From contig AZLU01000301.1 in the NCBI GenBank assembly GCA_002224055.1, positions 1-35,781 of the forward strand: 35,781 nucleotides of DNA, written 5' to 3'. This document shows, piece after piece, positions 35,327 through 35,781 of this stretch. This stretch comes from Pezizomycotina sp. ARF18 (Eukaryota; Ascomycota). The notes beneath the pieces are model-generated. The model was given only the letters and a program-made list of their open reading frames with translations. It did not search any database and had not been told where the DNA came from. The translations under genes were made by a program, and so were the position numbers. Every line of letters begins with the position of its first letter. Position 1 is the first letter of the stretch.

Positions 35327-35781
35327 AAAATAGAAAAGAAAGAAAGAAACGATATGAAAATAAGGCGGAAGATATGTTGTATGTCTTCTGGGGTCTCGAG
35401 AATCGTATGTATGTATGTATGTATGTATGTATTTTTAAAAAAAAAGATAATTAAGAGAAAAGAGAAAGCGTTAAAAAAGCAAAATAAGGCTCGCTATACT
35501 GACACACATACGAATAAACATGGCCGTAGAACGAAAGAAAGGCCCTGAAGCAGATACTTATTGTGATGTCAGTAAGGTAGAACACTTGTTTCCATAACCA
35601 GACTCTTTTGCTCTCAAGATAGAACTACTGCGCAAGCATGCTTATGAAAAGCGGTATGGCTGGGGCCGGTCTGCAGTAGAGATTTCCCGAGTTCGAAAGA
35701 GGTCCCGCCAGAGATTGTACTCATCTCTTCCCTTTGTGTATCCTATATGCTCTTGTCGCGTTGAATTACACACTATCTATA
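35327..35781. other. 3' flank of the membrane-protein gene
   Basis: A/G-rich 3' UTR-like sequence, a GTAT repeat, then about 350 bp in which I see no gene. GTTCGAAA near 35693 resembles a tRNA T-loop, but no cloverleaf surrounds it. Confidence 0.5.
35405..35432. repeat. GTAT tetranucleotide repeat
   Basis: Seven perfect units followed by a T5A9 stretch, in the likely 3' UTR of the membrane-protein gene. Confidence 0.9.

Noticed and set aside
35640-35740. tRNA-like GTTCGAAA at the right end
   Set aside because: No matching acceptor stem, D arm or anticodon arm around it.

Overview
The window looks like genomic DNA of a filamentous ascomycete (Pezizomycotina). It has GC-rich coding islands with short introns (about 60-130 nt, GTATGT/GTAAGT/GTGAGT donors), AT-rich spacers full of homopolymers, and fungal-type proteins (a Snt2-type BAH/PHD protein, a fungal rhodopsin-domain membrane protein). 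No rRNA, tRNA, CRISPR array or intact transposon was found. Every recognisable gene is broken by scattered one-base deletions, often next to short homopolymers. Conserved motifs continue in a neighbouring frame after each break, so I read these as uncorrected sequencing or assembly errors rather than pseudogenes. CDS coordinates below are therefore gene spans, not clean reading frames.

Layout: (1) 1-1339, minus: N-terminal and middle part of a type I DnaJ/Hsp40 (Ydj1/Mas5 family), running off the left edge. (2) 1340-4970: long divergent spacer. It holds a TATA box (4731) and a CCG-N4-CGG palindrome (4598) ahead of (3) 4971-5764, plus: a trans-aconitate-methyltransferase-like SAM methyltransferase. 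(4) 6065-7342, minus: an STK16/Env7-family protein kinase convergent with the methyltransferase. (5) 7343-15118: 7.8 kb with no recognised gene, strongly pyrimidine-rich on the plus strand from about 10.7 kb. It leads into (6) 15119-20694, plus: a large Snt2-type chromatin regulator (BAH, PHD, ELM2, SANT, GATA-type finger, PHD, extended PHD, second GATA-like finger, Pro/Gln-rich tail). (7) 20695-34241: 13.5 kb without a recognisable gene. It carries old, diverged direct repeats and ends in a small GC-rich hairpin island and a 25-bp-period direct repeat. (8) 34242-35326, plus: a fungal rhodopsin-domain integral membrane protein. (9) 35327-35781: spacer with a GTAT microsatellite.

The genes look like unrelated housekeeping and regulatory loci (chaperone, methyltransferase, vacuolar/Golgi-type kinase, chromatin reader, membrane protein), not a metabolic cluster. 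The least explained part is the repeat-patchwork gene desert at 20.7-34.2 kb.
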